Positions 34,756-42,584 of a stretch of DNA of 64,000 nucleotides are shown in pieces. Position numbers and translations under genes: made by a program. This DNA comes from UBA9732 sp963599445. GTDB taxonomy: Bacteria; Spirochaetota; Spirochaetia; Sphaerochaetales; Sphaerochaetaceae. The notes below the pieces were generated by a model. It did no database searches. It was not told the DNA's origin and worked only from the letters and a program-made list of their open reading frames with translations. The stretch spans positions 1-64,000 of the forward strand of contig CAVBWZ010000005.1 in assembly GCA_963599445.1 (NCBI GenBank), in the 5' to 3' direction. Within the stretch, counting starts at the first letter, position 1. Each line of letters begins with the position of its first letter.

Positions 34756-35276
34756 ACGTTCTCCTCCTTTGTAAGTAGATCTTCGTTGTCCTCGATCTTA
34801 TCCAAAGGTTTTCCATGAAGGAAAACCATCTCCACCGTATTGAATACGGCCGCACAAATAAGAAGGATTCCACAGACAACGATTGGGATATATCTCCACA
34901 TCTCGTCAAAGCCTACTATAGACATGACATAGCCCTTGTTCAGGCTTATGCTTCTTGCTCCGGCAACGATGTAAAGTATGCCAAGTGCAACTCCGAAACC
35001 TTGCGTTATATATGAGATGACAAGTTTGAACCTATCGTTCATGAACTTCTCAAGAATGTTCATTTCCATATGTGCACCCATGAGCCACGCCATAGGAACA
35101 CCAAGACCAAAAAGCCAATATAGTCCCAAGACCGATACATCCTCGACCCATACAACGGTCATGTTGATAAAGTATCTTGTGATCATCTGAATGAAATTGG
35201 AGAAGATCATCACGAAGATGACTGCGCCAAGGATTATTTGGGTGTATTTGACTATTGTTTTCCGTATCTTTTCCAT
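34752..35276 (-). CDS. TRAP transporter small permease (DctQ family)
   Basis: 174 residues, four membrane helices, with the DctQ pattern RYFINMTVVWVEDVSVLGLYWL. It pairs with DctM in the inner membrane. The start is placed at MEKIRK (35276); 24 upstream in-frame codons have no start signal. The acidic cytoplasmic tail (DKIEDNEDLLTKEEN) is normal for the family. Confidence 0.9.
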   Translation of the reverse strand: MEKIRKTIVKYTQIILGAVIFVMIFSNFIQMITRYFINMTVVWVEDVSVLGLYWLFGLGVPMAWLMGAHMEMNILEKFMNDRFKLVISYITQGFGVALGILYIVAGARSISLNKGYVMSIVGFDEMWRYIPIVVCGILLICAAVFNTVEMVFLHGKPLDKIEDNEDLLTKEENV

Positions 35277-35380
35277 TGCAACAATCCTTACGAATGCTTG
35301 AATATGGTCTTTGCGGCAATCCCACGCAAGCAACGAAGACCACCGCAAAAACCTTTTTCCAATGTTGAATCAGTTTTGAA

Positions 35381-36388
35381 TCAGTTGTTCAAAGCCCTTA
35401 TCTGGTCGTAGAGTCCCTTGGTGAATAGAACGCCATCCATAGCCTTGACGGCTTCAGCCGTTGCATCCTTGAATGACTGGATGTCTGCATCAACGAAGGT
35501 AACACCGGCATCGATCAAAGCCTGCTTGGATGTTGCATAGGACTCGTTCATTATCTCTCCGAACTCCTCGCAGGTCTCTTTCATTGCCTGGTTGATCCAA
35601 CCCTGCTGCTCTTCAGTAAGCTTGTCCCAGTTCTTCTGAGAGAACCAAGTCACAAGGGACTGCTGAATGTAGTTGAGCTCAGTGTAGTACTTCTGGATTT
35701 CACCCATTCCGCTTGTATATGTTGCAGCTACATCATTGTCCTGACCATCGGCAAGACCGCTTTCGAGAGCGGTATACAGCTCACCACCGGAAATGATGAC
35801 AGGGTTTGCACCCCAAGCCTTCCACATTTCATATATAGACTGTGTCTCGGAGACTCTAATCTTCATGTTGGAGACATCGCTTACCTTGCTTACCGGCTTA
35901 TTTGTTGTGCTAAGTGCTCTTGGAAGCGTTGGTGTAAGAACTCCCATGAAATGGATGCCGTTCTGCTTCTCGACTTCTGCAATCATCCCTTTGCAAAGAT
36001 CGCTCTCAACGAACTTGAAATAGTGGTCCATGTCATCGAATGCATATGGAACGCAGACAACCGTGAAATCCTTTCCTCCCTTGAGAACGGAGGCCGTATC
36101 GAAAGCCGTAAGGAATACATCAAGGGATCCCTCCTTGAGCTGTGCATATTCCTGAGCTGTTGTGCCAAGAGTTCCACCCATATGGAGTGTGGAATCCATC
36201 TTTCCCCCGGAAACCTCTTTGAGCTTTTCCTGGAAATACTGAAGAGCCTGATGGTGCGAGCTTCCTGCAGGTGAAGTAGAGCCAATCTTCAGGACCTTGA
36301 CATCGGAAGAGGATTCACCACCTCCCTGTGCGAATACTGTTCCAATGACAGCAACCAAAACCAAAAGCATTACTAGAGCCTTCTTCAT
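35381..36388 (-). CDS. TRAP transporter substrate-binding protein (DctP family)
   Basis: 335 residues. Signal peptide about 1-21 ending GTVFAQGGGES, then the DctP fold with KIGSTSPAGSSHHQALQYF near the N-terminus, PTLPRALSTTNKPV, MKIRVSETQSIYEMWKAWGA (the conserved Arg that binds the substrate carboxylate is in KIRV), and GLADGQDND. The ligand is therefore an organic acid. A good ribosome-binding site (AAGGAGG) precedes it, consistent with high expression. Confidence 0.9.
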   Translation of the reverse strand: MKKALVMLLVLVAVIGTVFAQGGGESSSDVKVLKIGSTSPAGSSHHQALQYFQEKLKEVSGGKMDSTLHMGGTLGTTAQEYAQLKEGSLDVFLTAFDTASVLKGGKDFTVVCVPYAFDDMDHYFKFVESDLCKGMIAEVEKQNGIHFMGVLTPTLPRALSTTNKPVSKVSDVSNMKIRVSETQSIYEMWKAWGANPVIISGGELYTALESGLADGQDNDVAATYTSGMGEIQKYYTELNYIQQSLVTWFSQKNWDKLTEEQQGWINQAMKETCEEFGEIMNESYATSKQALIDAGVTFVDADIQSFKDATAEAVKAMDGVLFTKGLYDQIRALNN

Positions 36389-36409
36389 AATACTTTTCCT
36401 CCTTAAGTT

Positions 36410-37150
36410 TTATACGTTGTACTCTTGTTTCACCTTCTGCATGGTAGGCAAAACCTCATTTCTAAGCATTTCCATTGCGAACCTGGACCTTTCATCCCCT
36501 CTTGGAAGCTTCGAAAGCTCCCTGTAGGCCTTCTTCGTAAGCCTTACAAGCTCGTATGGAGTATTCAAAAAGACATCCACATACTTCTTGACGGTCGAAT
36601 CGAATTCGTCCTCTTCCACTACTCTATTCAGAAGTCCAACTCTATAGGCTTCGTCAGCAGAGAAGTTCCAGCATGTAATGAAAGCTTCCATTGCAAGTTT
36701 CTTTGGAAGATAGTCCATGGTTTCAAGCATTACCATCATTGGAACACCACCCATGCGAACCTCTGGGTATCCGAACTCAACGCCCCTCTTTGCTATAGCG
36801 ATATCAGCATTGCAAAGAACCCCCATTCCGGCTTTCATGCAATGACCGTTTATAGCTGCGATTATTGGCTTCTCGTTCTTCTCGATCAGGTTCTGATATC
36901 TCTCGATACCATCGGCATAGAGCTTGTTCTCACCAGGAGCGTTTGGATCCACACGGCCACCGGTATAGAACCATTCGCCTTTACCTGTTATTACAGCGAC
37001 CTTTATGGAATCATCGTCTCTAAGACGTTTAAAACATTCACAGAACTGGTTTATTCCAATGTAATTGATTCCGTTCTTCATTTCGGGATTGTCGATTGTA
37101 ATGGTCATGACACCGTTTTCAACGGTACAATAGACTTGTCTTTCAGACAT
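36410..37150 (-). CDS. Enoyl-CoA hydratase/isomerase (crotonase) family protein
   Basis: 246-residue crotonase fold. The CoA/oxyanion segment is KPIIAAINGHCMKAGMGVLCNADIAIA and the following GVEFGYPEVRMGG corresponds to the second conserved block. The early segment GKGEWFYTGGRVDP replaces the common A-F-AG-DL. This indicates that CoA thioesters are intermediates of the pathway, although no CoA ligase or transferase is encoded in the operon. Confidence 0.85.
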   Translation of the reverse strand: MSERQVYCTVENGVMTITIDNPEMKNGINYIGINQFCECFKRLRDDDSIKVAVITGKGEWFYTGGRVDPNAPGENKLYADGIERYQNLIEKNEKPIIAAINGHCMKAGMGVLCNADIAIAKRGVEFGYPEVRMGGVPMMVMLETMDYLPKKLAMEAFITCWNFSADEAYRVGLLNRVVEEDEFDSTVKKYVDVFLNTPYELVRLTKKAYRELSKLPRGDERSRFAMEMLRNEVLPTMQKVKQEYNV

Positions 37151-37195
37151 TGAATGCCTCCTTTGTCTTGTTTACTAGGTTGTCTAGGGAAGCTC

Positions 37196-37894
37196 TCAAC
37201 AAAACTCCTTCAACCCTTCGATTGCATACACACGTACAGGGCAGCTGTCCAGTCCCTTTATGTACATAGGTGCAAACGAAATGAAGAAGGTATCGGTCGA
37301 AAGCTGTTCAAGGTTCTTGAGAACCTCAAGGAATGTGATGTTCTTTGCCATGCATATGTCATGGAAAGGCTTCACGTCCTCGTTGCAGTTCTCAATGGAG
37401 ACACCGTCTCCAAAGCCGACGCACTTGACCTTGTGGTCAACCATCCACTGGGCGGTCTCGCCGTTGACCAACAGGCGCTTGTCGTTTGGTCCGTTGGTCT
37501 CCGGGGTGAACGGCGCAAGCTTGTAGATGGAATCGAGGATCACCACATCGCCAGGCTTCACCCTGTCCCCCAAAGCCCTGTCAAGGTCTGAAGCACCTAT
37601 ATGCTTCAACGGCTCAAGGTCCTTGAACTCATGGTACACCGCCCTACCCATATAGGATGTCAACGGCAAAGAAGATACATCGGCACCATCATCGAAATGG
37701 TGGTAGGGGCATTCGCAGTGGGTGCCAAGGTGCGTCATGATGTCCACATTGGTATGGAAATCAGGAATCGCTCCACCGGTATTGAACCTAAAGAGCTTGC
37801 AGCGCCTGGTCTCCGTCTCAGGATCTATGAACTTCGAAAGGTCAACGACCCTAAGACCATCCAGCTTATAAACACAATTCAATGCTTCAGACAT
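37196..37894 (-). CDS. Cyclase family protein (KynB/DUF-type amidohydrolase-like hydrolase)
   Basis: 232 residues of the PF04199 cyclase family. HLGTHCECPYHHFDDG (about 51-66) corresponds to the metal-binding H-x-GTH-x-D/E-xP-x-H motif; the usual Asp is Glu here. Members hydrolyse formamides, lactones or cyclic substrates (KynB, isatin hydrolase). It could open a ring or hydrolyse an ester of the imported acid. It overlaps the reductase gene by 8 nt and is second in the operon. Confidence 0.8.
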   Translation of the reverse strand: MSEALNCVYKLDGLRVVDLSKFIDPETETRRCKLFRFNTGGAIPDFHTNVDIMTHLGTHCECPYHHFDDGADVSSLPLTSYMGRAVYHEFKDLEPLKHIGASDLDRALGDRVKPGDVVILDSIYKLAPFTPETNGPNDKRLLVNGETAQWMVDHKVKCVGFGDGVSIENCNEDVKPFHDICMAKNITFLEVLKNLEQLSTDTFFISFAPMYIKGLDSCPVRVYAIEGLKEFC

Positions 37895-38843
37895 TGACAG
37901 AACCTCCTCTCATATTCTTCTTCTCCATATCGTGAATCGTCTCGACAACCCACTCGTGGCAAGGAACGGGGATGCCCAGTTGACGTGCAGCCTCGACCAC
38001 ACTGCCGCTTATGGTGTCCACCTCAGTCTTCCTGCCTGCACGGATATCGGCATATATGGACGTGAACCCATCCTTTGCATTCTCGCACACGGCCTGCACC
38101 TCAGCGGCGACCTTCTCACGGTCAAAATCCAACCCAAGCGCATTTGCAACCGCAACGGCCTCGCCAACCAGCACGTGCATCCTGCGATTGGCCTCAGTGT
38201 CGCTTGCTATGAATCCAAGCGGCACCTGATATATGGCCGTGAGCGAACTGGCCGCCGTATTTGTGAAAAGCTTATGCCAAATCTGCCACTGCACGTTGTC
38301 CGATATCCCACACTCCAGCCCGCACTCCGTAAATGTCTTCGCAATTGCACCCAGCATAGCGGCGCTCTCCTTGGAATCCACACCATCCAACAGCCCGATG
38401 TCCGTGTGCCCAACTCCACCATGGAACACATGCCCTGGTCCAAGGATAGAACTGTTGTGCTGCGTGGAGCCTATTATCACATGCTTCTTGTCCGCAAACT
38501 TCAAAAGCTTGCTTTCATGGCCAGCTCCATTCTGGAGCGTCATTATGTATGTATTGGGACCAATTACATCCTTGTTGCTTTCAAGCGCCGTCACTGTGAA
38601 CATCGACTTCACAAACGTTATTACAAGATCCGCCTTGCCTATATCAGCTTTGGATGAGTCGATGCATGCCTTGGGATGGAACACATTCTCGCTTCCATCC
38701 TTCTCTCTCACCTTCACACCATTTGCATTTATGGCGTCTACGGTGGTTTCGCTTACGTCAACAAGCCACACATCGTTGTGCCTAGAAAGGTATCCCCCAA
38801 AAAGCGACCCCATCGCACCAGCACCCAAAACAACTATCTTCAA
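37887..38843 (-). CDS. 2-dehydropantoate 2-reductase family (ApbA/PanE-like) oxidoreductase
   Basis: 318 residues. N-terminal IVVLGAGAMGSLFGGYL binds NADPH; LVITFVKS and the C-terminal helical domain (WHKLFTNTAASSLTAIY, with the catalytic Lys) fit PanE-like ketoacid reductases. In this operon it more likely reduces or oxidises a 2-keto/2-hydroxy acid than makes pantoate. The start is the TTG at 38843 with GGAGG 5 nt upstream; frames further upstream cross the operator. First gene of the TRAP operon. Confidence 0.85.
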   Translation of the reverse strand: MKIVVLGAGAMGSLFGGYLSRHNDVWLVDVSETTVDAINANGVKVREKDGSENVFHPKACIDSSKADIGKADLVITFVKSMFTVTALESNKDVIGPNTYIMTLQNGAGHESKLLKFADKKHVIIGSTQHNSSILGPGHVFHGGVGHTDIGLLDGVDSKESAAMLGAIAKTFTECGLECGISDNVQWQIWHKLFTNTAASSLTAIYQVPLGFIASDTEANRRMHVLVGEAVAVANALGLDFDREKVAAEVQAVCENAKDGFTSIYADIRAGRKTEVDTISGSVVEAARQLGIPVPCHEWVVETIHDMEKKNMRGGSVNV

Positions 38844-38888
38844 AGCTTCCTCCAAGCGTTTCACATCTTTGCAGCTTGTTGCAATGTT

Positions 38889-38908
38889 TTTTGCAATCGA
38901 ATGCAAAA
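38889..38908. promoter_or_regulatory. LacI-type operator of the TRAP operon
   Basis: TTTTGCAATCGAATGCAAAA, a 20-bp palindrome with one mismatched pair and the central CG typical of LacI-family sites. It lies between the -10 box and the first start codon, as expected for repression. Confidence 0.6.
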
Positions 38909-38920
38909 CTTTCTGAAATC

Positions 38921-38949
38921 ATTATTGCACGCTTTTCTCCAGCCCGCAA
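38921..38949 (-). promoter_or_regulatory. Promoter of the TRAP catabolic operon
   Basis: TTGCGG, a 17-nt spacer and AATAAT on the minus strand. The leader is about 75 nt and contains the operator. Confidence 0.55.
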
Positions 38950-39343
38950 CAGTTTTTTTCAGATTTTTATTCCATTGCCTTTTAGAAGTTTTCTATTCAA
39001 AAACCATTTTCTTCGTTTTCGATATACTTTTTTCTATCCAAACCGCCGTTTTCACCAAAAAGAATATAAACCCAACCAAAGAGACTTCCACCAAAAACAG
39101 GATTTCTCTCGAGATTGTGGAGAATCTTCCACTGAAACGAGTTTTTTCAAATCAGGTTTGTGAAGAAAGCTTTCTTCAGTAGCGTTAAAAATAAAGGAAA
39201 AAGAAGAAAGTCATCCACTTTCCACTACGGAAGGACTTCAAGATGCATCTTCGCAAAACTTGACAGGTGAGTTTTCTTTTGCGATACTTCAAATGGAAAG
39301 AGGCACCGCCAGTGGACGGAAACGACCTCAAACTTTTGTGAAC
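38950..39343. other. A/T-rich non-coding stretch
   Basis: No gene seen. Reading frames here are short, A/T-rich and lack start signals. The only structure noted is the 18-bp palindrome at 39161-39178. Confidence 0.5.
39161..39178. repeat. Palindrome related to the 80-bp hairpin element (copy B, diverged)
   Basis: TGAAGAAAG-CTTTCTTCA is a perfect 18-bp palindrome. An AGAAGAAA block follows 41 nt downstream, the same spacing as the TGAAGAAA blocks in copies A and C; the upstream TTTCTTCAT arm is missing. Confidence 0.4.
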
Positions 39344-39381
39344 GAAAACCGCTCAGCAGAGTTGACAGGACGCTGGGCGGT
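39344..39381 (-). terminator. Terminator of the small toxin-like gene
   Basis: ACCGCCCAGC pairs with GCTGAGCGGT (one mismatch), followed by TTTT on the minus strand. The 5' arm reaches into the stop codon of the small gene. Confidence 0.65.
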
Positions 39382-39458
39382 TAGTTTTTGCTGTTGCGTG
39401 CTGCTATTACCAAGCCGATGATTGCAATCACAACCATAAGCATCTCATAGTCGCTCAT
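39381..39458 (-). CDS. 25-residue holin-like/type I toxin-like membrane peptide
   Basis: The peptide is MSDYEMLMVV, then a hydrophobic IAIIGLVIAA and the basic tail RNSKN: an acidic start, one membrane helix and a charged end, the pattern of the putative holin-like toxins and TxpA-like type I toxins. The strong ribosome-binding site GGAGGTGATG sits 7 nt before the ATG. A consensus promoter lies about 110 nt upstream and a terminator at the stop codon, so it has a dedicated short transcript. Family assignment is by pattern; an antisense antitoxin RNA was not identified. Confidence 0.65.
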   Translation of the reverse strand: MSDYEMLMVVIAIIGLVIAARNSKN

Positions 39459-39573
39459 GAGCATCACCTCCACATTTCAACTTTCGAAGAATCGAAGAGG
39501 AACCCTCCCCGATATCCAATCATGAACATTTGGGAGGTCGAACCGTCCACCGTTTCACGGCAGTGCCAAATCC

Positions 39574-39602
39574 ATTATCACACACGTATTGTAACTTATC
39601 AA
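39574..39602 (-). promoter_or_regulatory. Promoter of the small toxin-like gene
   Basis: TTGATA, a 17-nt spacer and GATAAT (extended by TG) on the minus strand. It gives a leader of about 110 nt that contains ACCTCC (39533-39538), complementary to the GGAGGT of the gene's ribosome-binding site. Confidence 0.65.
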
Positions 39603-39641
39603 GAGTTTAGTCTTGATTTTGGTTTTCCTTGGTCTCGACAC

Positions 39642-39785
39642 CTGCCACAAGTGCCACAACCTCTACACTTGCTACAACTGCCACAAACACTACAGCCTCT
39701 ACAGATTCGCCACAGATTCAACCAATGAGACCATGCTCACCGTTGCGACCATTGCAACCGTTTGAACCTTTGCTACAAGTCGCTA
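39642..39785. repeat. 9-bp-period degenerate tandem array R1
   Basis: Sixteen contiguous 9-mers in one phase. The first half reads CTGCCACAA, GTGCCACAA, CCTCTACAC, TTGCTACAA, CTGCCACAA, ACACTACAG; the later part drifts to an ACCRTTGCA-like unit. No conserved longer repeat and no spacers. Reverse-complement units match array R8 at 63855. Confidence 0.7.
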
Positions 39786-39810
39786 ACAGATTTCAAAACA
39801 GTGAGTTTTG

Positions 39811-39873
39811 GTGCGTGCAGTCCGTGAAGTACGTACAGTGCGTGAAGTGAGTGCAGTACGCTTAGTGCATAAA
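39811..39873. repeat. 9-bp-period degenerate tandem array R2
   Basis: Seven 9-mers of consensus GTRCGTGMA: GTGCGTGCA, GTCCGTGAA, GTACGTACA, GTGCGTGAA, GTGAGTGCA, GTACGCTTA, GTGCATAAA. It is 25 bp from R1 but has a different unit sequence. Confidence 0.7.
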
Positions 39874-39931
39874 TCACCAAAAACCCAAGAAGGTTCCGTT
39901 CGCAGGAATTTGCGATGCAGTACTAGGAAGA

Positions 39932-39965
39932 AGGACACAGACAGTACTCTTTGTACGGCTGTGTC
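39932..39965 (-). terminator. Hairpin terminator after the MFS gene
   Basis: GGACACAG/CTGTGTCC with an inner GTAC/GTAC stem, followed on the minus strand by TTCTTCC. It ends the MFS transcript; the T-run is imperfect. Confidence 0.55.
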
Positions 39966-40003
39966 CGCACTGACGACGTAATGCACGCAAAGTACAAGAA
40001 CGG

Positions 40004-41239
40004 TTAGTCGCGCCAGACGCGTTTGGCAAGAAACAACATCACAATGAGCAGGAACACAATCCACAGCGCATACAACCAGATATAGGCATTTGGAAGGAAG
40101 GATGCAGTACCATCGGCATTGATGATGGTGGGAGCGTCCTGGAGGATGACGGCGCCTATGGCGGGGCCTATGATGCCGGGAACGAGGACCTGTCCAATGA
40201 TGCGTGCGCCTTGGAACTGGCCGGCGCGGCCTTCTGGGATAAGGTCGCGGATCTGTGCGCCAAAGACGGACATGCCCATGAGGTAGCCGCCCATCATGCA
40301 CAGCGAGCCTAGGAAGACGGGAAGGATGCCGGTTGCAATGTAGAGAACGACGTATCCAGTGCAGAGGAAGGCCAAGGCTATGCCAGCGCAGAAGAAGAAT
40401 CCCTTTCTGTCATAGAGGCGGCCGAAGAAGGCTGTGGCTACGGCGGCGACCACAATTGCGGGGGCCAGGACGACTACGTAGTTGGAAAGTCCAAGGGTCT
40501 TTTCGTAGTAGATGATCAGGTACGGCATGAAGACCTGGATGGAGATGCCAAACACGGCGAACATTCCAAGGGTTCTGTACAGCTTTGGGTTCTGCTTCAT
40601 GACGCTGGGCCTGAAGCTGTAAAGCAGAGAGGTATTGAATGGCTCGCTTGAAGGTGCAAGGTTTGGGGATTCGTCTATCATAAACAGGCCAAGGACGCCG
40701 ATTCCAACGGTTGCGATGCCTATTACGTAGTATATCGTCACCCAGCTTGAGTGTGTGTCCAGGTCAAAGCCCATGAAGCCGCCAAAGACGATTAGGATTG
40801 CAACTAGGGGCATCATGGAGTTGAGTCCCTCTATGCGCCCGCGGTTGGAGCTGTCGCCCATGTCCGTAAGCCAGGCGTTGTAGGCGGCGTCGTTCGCAGT
40901 GGAGCCAAAGAACGTCATTACGCAGTCCATCACGATGGTCAAAGCCACGGATTTGATGTACGCAAACGACACAATGGATATGCCCCATATTATGTAGCCC
41001 CAGGTCATGAACGCCTTTCGACGGCCCATTCTGTCGCTCACCGCACCCATGACAATGGTTGTGAGGGCGGCCATGACTGCGCTTGCCATTACCATGAGGG
41101 AAATGTCGCCTGCGGTGGCATTGAACATCTTGTAGATGAACACGTTGAAGTACATGTTCTCAACAACCCATGCGACTTGTCCCATCATGCCAAAGACAAG
41201 CATGGACACCCAGAACCTGGAACTCATTTTTGTAGACAT
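40004..41239 (-). CDS. MFS transporter
   Basis: 411 residues, 12 hydrophobic segments. The loop 2-3 motif GAVSDRMGRRKAFMTWG is the major facilitator signature, and a related RLYDRKGFFF occurs in the second half. The pattern resembles sugar/cation or drug MFS carriers; substrate unknown. TATAAT ends exactly 6 nt before this ATG and no ribosome-binding site precedes it, so the mRNA may be leaderless. If so, upstream in-frame codons are untranscribed. Confidence 0.85.
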   Translation of the reverse strand: MSTKMSSRFWVSMLVFGMMGQVAWVVENMYFNVFIYKMFNATAGDISLMVMASAVMAALTTIVMGAVSDRMGRRKAFMTWGYIIWGISIVSFAYIKSVALTIVMDCVMTFFGSTANDAAYNAWLTDMGDSSNRGRIEGLNSMMPLVAILIVFGGFMGFDLDTHSSWVTIYYVIGIATVGIGVLGLFMIDESPNLAPSSEPFNTSLLYSFRPSVMKQNPKLYRTLGMFAVFGISIQVFMPYLIIYYEKTLGLSNYVVVLAPAIVVAAVATAFFGRLYDRKGFFFCAGIALAFLCTGYVVLYIATGILPVFLGSLCMMGGYLMGMSVFGAQIRDLIPEGRAGQFQGARIIGQVLVPGIIGPAIGAVILQDAPTIINADGTASFLPNAYIWLYALWIVFLLIVMLFLAKRVWRD

Positions 41240-41245
41240 GTGAGC

Positions 41246-41275
41246 ATTATAACACATATAAATTTTTATTGTTCA
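41246..41275 (-). promoter_or_regulatory. Promoter at the MFS start (leaderless candidate)
   Basis: TGAACA, an 18-nt spacer and TATAAT, then GCTCAC and the ATG on the minus strand. Confidence 0.5.
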
Positions 41276-41349
41276 TTTATTTATCTTTTGGCACAATCAA
41301 AAAAACGAATCCTAGGCTTGTCGATTCATGTACCAATCCTTGGTTTATT

Positions 41350-41392
41350 TCGTACGATTTCATTGTACAATTCGTACGATTGAACGTATAAT
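41350..41392 (+). promoter_or_regulatory. Promoter/operator of the toxin-antitoxin pair
   Basis: TTGTAC, an 18-nt spacer and TATAAT (41387-41392). The -35 box sits in TTGTACAA (41363-41370), flanked by two identical palindromes TCGTACGA (41350 and 41372, 22 bp apart). It is a typical autoregulatory array for an antitoxin or antitoxin-toxin complex. Confidence 0.65.
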
Positions 41393-41438
41393 ACAGGTAG
41401 CTGAGATACATATGAAGTACAAAAGGAGGAATCAACCC

Positions 41439-41654
41439 ATGTCAATCACTGCAACGGAGTTGAAGAACAACCTAGGGAAATACCTCTTGCTTGCAGCTAC
41501 GGAGGACATCTTCATCATGAAGAACGGCAAGGTTGTCGCAAAGCTATCAAATCCAAACCAAGACAGAATTGGCATTGCAGAATCGCTTTTTGGTGTTCTT
41601 CCAGCCGATATGACATTGGAGGATGCGAAGGAAGAAAGGTTGTCCAAGATATGA
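41439..41654 (+). CDS. Phd/YefM-type antitoxin
   Basis: 71 residues. The N-terminus SITATELKNNLGKYLLLA is the Phd/YefM DNA-binding fold, MKNGKVVAKL is its beta hairpin, and the C-terminal helix (DMTLEDAKEERLSKI) would wrap the toxin. The ATG is preceded by AGGAGG (9 nt) and its stop overlaps the toxin start. It neutralises the PIN RNase and binds the palindromes upstream. Confidence 0.9.
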   Translation: MSITATELKNNLGKYLLLAATEDIFIMKNGKVVAKLSNPNQDRIGIAESLFGVLPADMTLEDAKEERLSKI

Positions 41655-42091
41655 GGGCTGTAATCGACACCTGCGTTGTTGTAGACGTGCTTCAAGGACG
41701 GGAACCATTCAGAAAGGATGCACAGTCGATTTTCCTATTGTGCGCCAACCAACAGTTCGAAGGTTTCCTGACGGCAAAATCCGTCACGGACATCTACTAT
41801 CTGACACATCGGCAGACCCATAGCATTGAGACCACCCGCGGGATTCTGGCAAAGCTCTGCTCCCTGTTCGGACTACTCGATACTACAGCTATGGATATTA
41901 GAAAGGCACTTTCAGCAGAGATCTCCGATTTCGAGGATGCGGTGATGGTTGGGACATCGGTACGTTCCAAAGTGGACTGCATAGTGACGCGGAACACCAA
42001 GGATTACGGCAAAGCACCAATTCCAGTGTACACTCCGGCAGAGTTCGTTGAACTGCTGACCATGCCTCAGAATAGTGGAGAACTTTTTTAG
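41651..42091 (+). CDS. PIN-domain toxin (VapC-like RNase)
   Basis: 146 residues. PIN acidic residues are in VIDTCVVVDVL (Asp6), the TAKSVTDIYYL region, and DFEDAVMVG plus IVTRNTKDYG near the C-terminus, consistent with the four-acid Mg-dependent RNase site. VapC toxins cleave tRNA or rRNA. ATGA overlap with the antitoxin stop. All key positions seem present, so it is probably active. Confidence 0.9.
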   Translation: MRAVIDTCVVVDVLQGREPFRKDAQSIFLLCANQQFEGFLTAKSVTDIYYLTHRQTHSIETTRGILAKLCSLFGLLDTTAMDIRKALSAEISDFEDAVMVGTSVRSKVDCIVTRNTKDYGKAPIPVYTPAEFVELLTMPQNSGELF

Positions 42092-42095
42092 TAAA

Positions 42096-42584
42096 CTACC
42101 TGTATACCACCTCGAACTCTTCCAGCACGACAAGTTCGTCTTCGTTGAACGGCAGGCCCACGTTTGAAAACTCCTCTCCAAAGACCTCCAAATGGACCTC
42201 TCGCCAATATGCAAGGGATCTGTCACCCTCTCCTTCAAGCCAAGCATGGCGCTCGTCAACATCCTTGAACGGGACTATTGACACCTTCGTCGTACGCAGC
42301 ACGCAAGCAGCCTGCTCGTCGTCATAGAGAATCACGCTGTACTCCCCCACCTTGGGCACGTCCTCGTCTTCCAAGCCATACAGCCTGTAGGCACTTGAAG
42401 TGGCCGTCTTCGTCCCCGCAAGCACGAGGTCTGCAAGGCGATCCCCATCCTCACCTCCACCGCAGAACGCCCACGCATCATACGAAGCTTCATCCAAAAG
42501 GACATTATCCTGCGAGCAAACACCCTTCAAGACCGATGCCCTTGAGCTTTCCAAATATGCGCTCCACATTTCATTGGCGGTCAT
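42096..42584 (-). CDS. ASCH-domain protein
   Basis: 162 residues. GTKTATSSAY (about 57-66) and the following YSVILYDDEQAACVLRTTKV are characteristic of ASCH beta-barrel proteins, which bind or cleave RNA and include amidohydrolases for modified nucleosides. Length fits the 150-160 residue YqfB-unlike subfamily. Its start overlaps the VTT gene stop by 4 nt. Function in this organism unknown. Confidence 0.85.
   Translation of the reverse strand: MTANEMWSAYLESSRASVLKGVCSQDNVLLDEASYDAWAFCGGGEDGDRLADLVLAGTKTATSSAYRLYGLEDEDVPKVGEYSVILYDDEQAACVLRTTKVSIVPFKDVDERHAWLEGEGDRSLAYWREVHLEVFGEEFSNVGLPFNEDELVVLEEFEVVYR

Noticed and set aside
39362..39390. Plus-strand TTGACA as promoter of an antisense RNA against the small toxin-like gene.
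   Set aside because: At 17 nt the -10 position reads TTTTTG, a poor match. Kept only as a place to look in RNA data.
39642..39873. Possible CRISPR array.
   Set aside because: Period is 9 bp, units vary, there are no spacers and no cas genes in the window.
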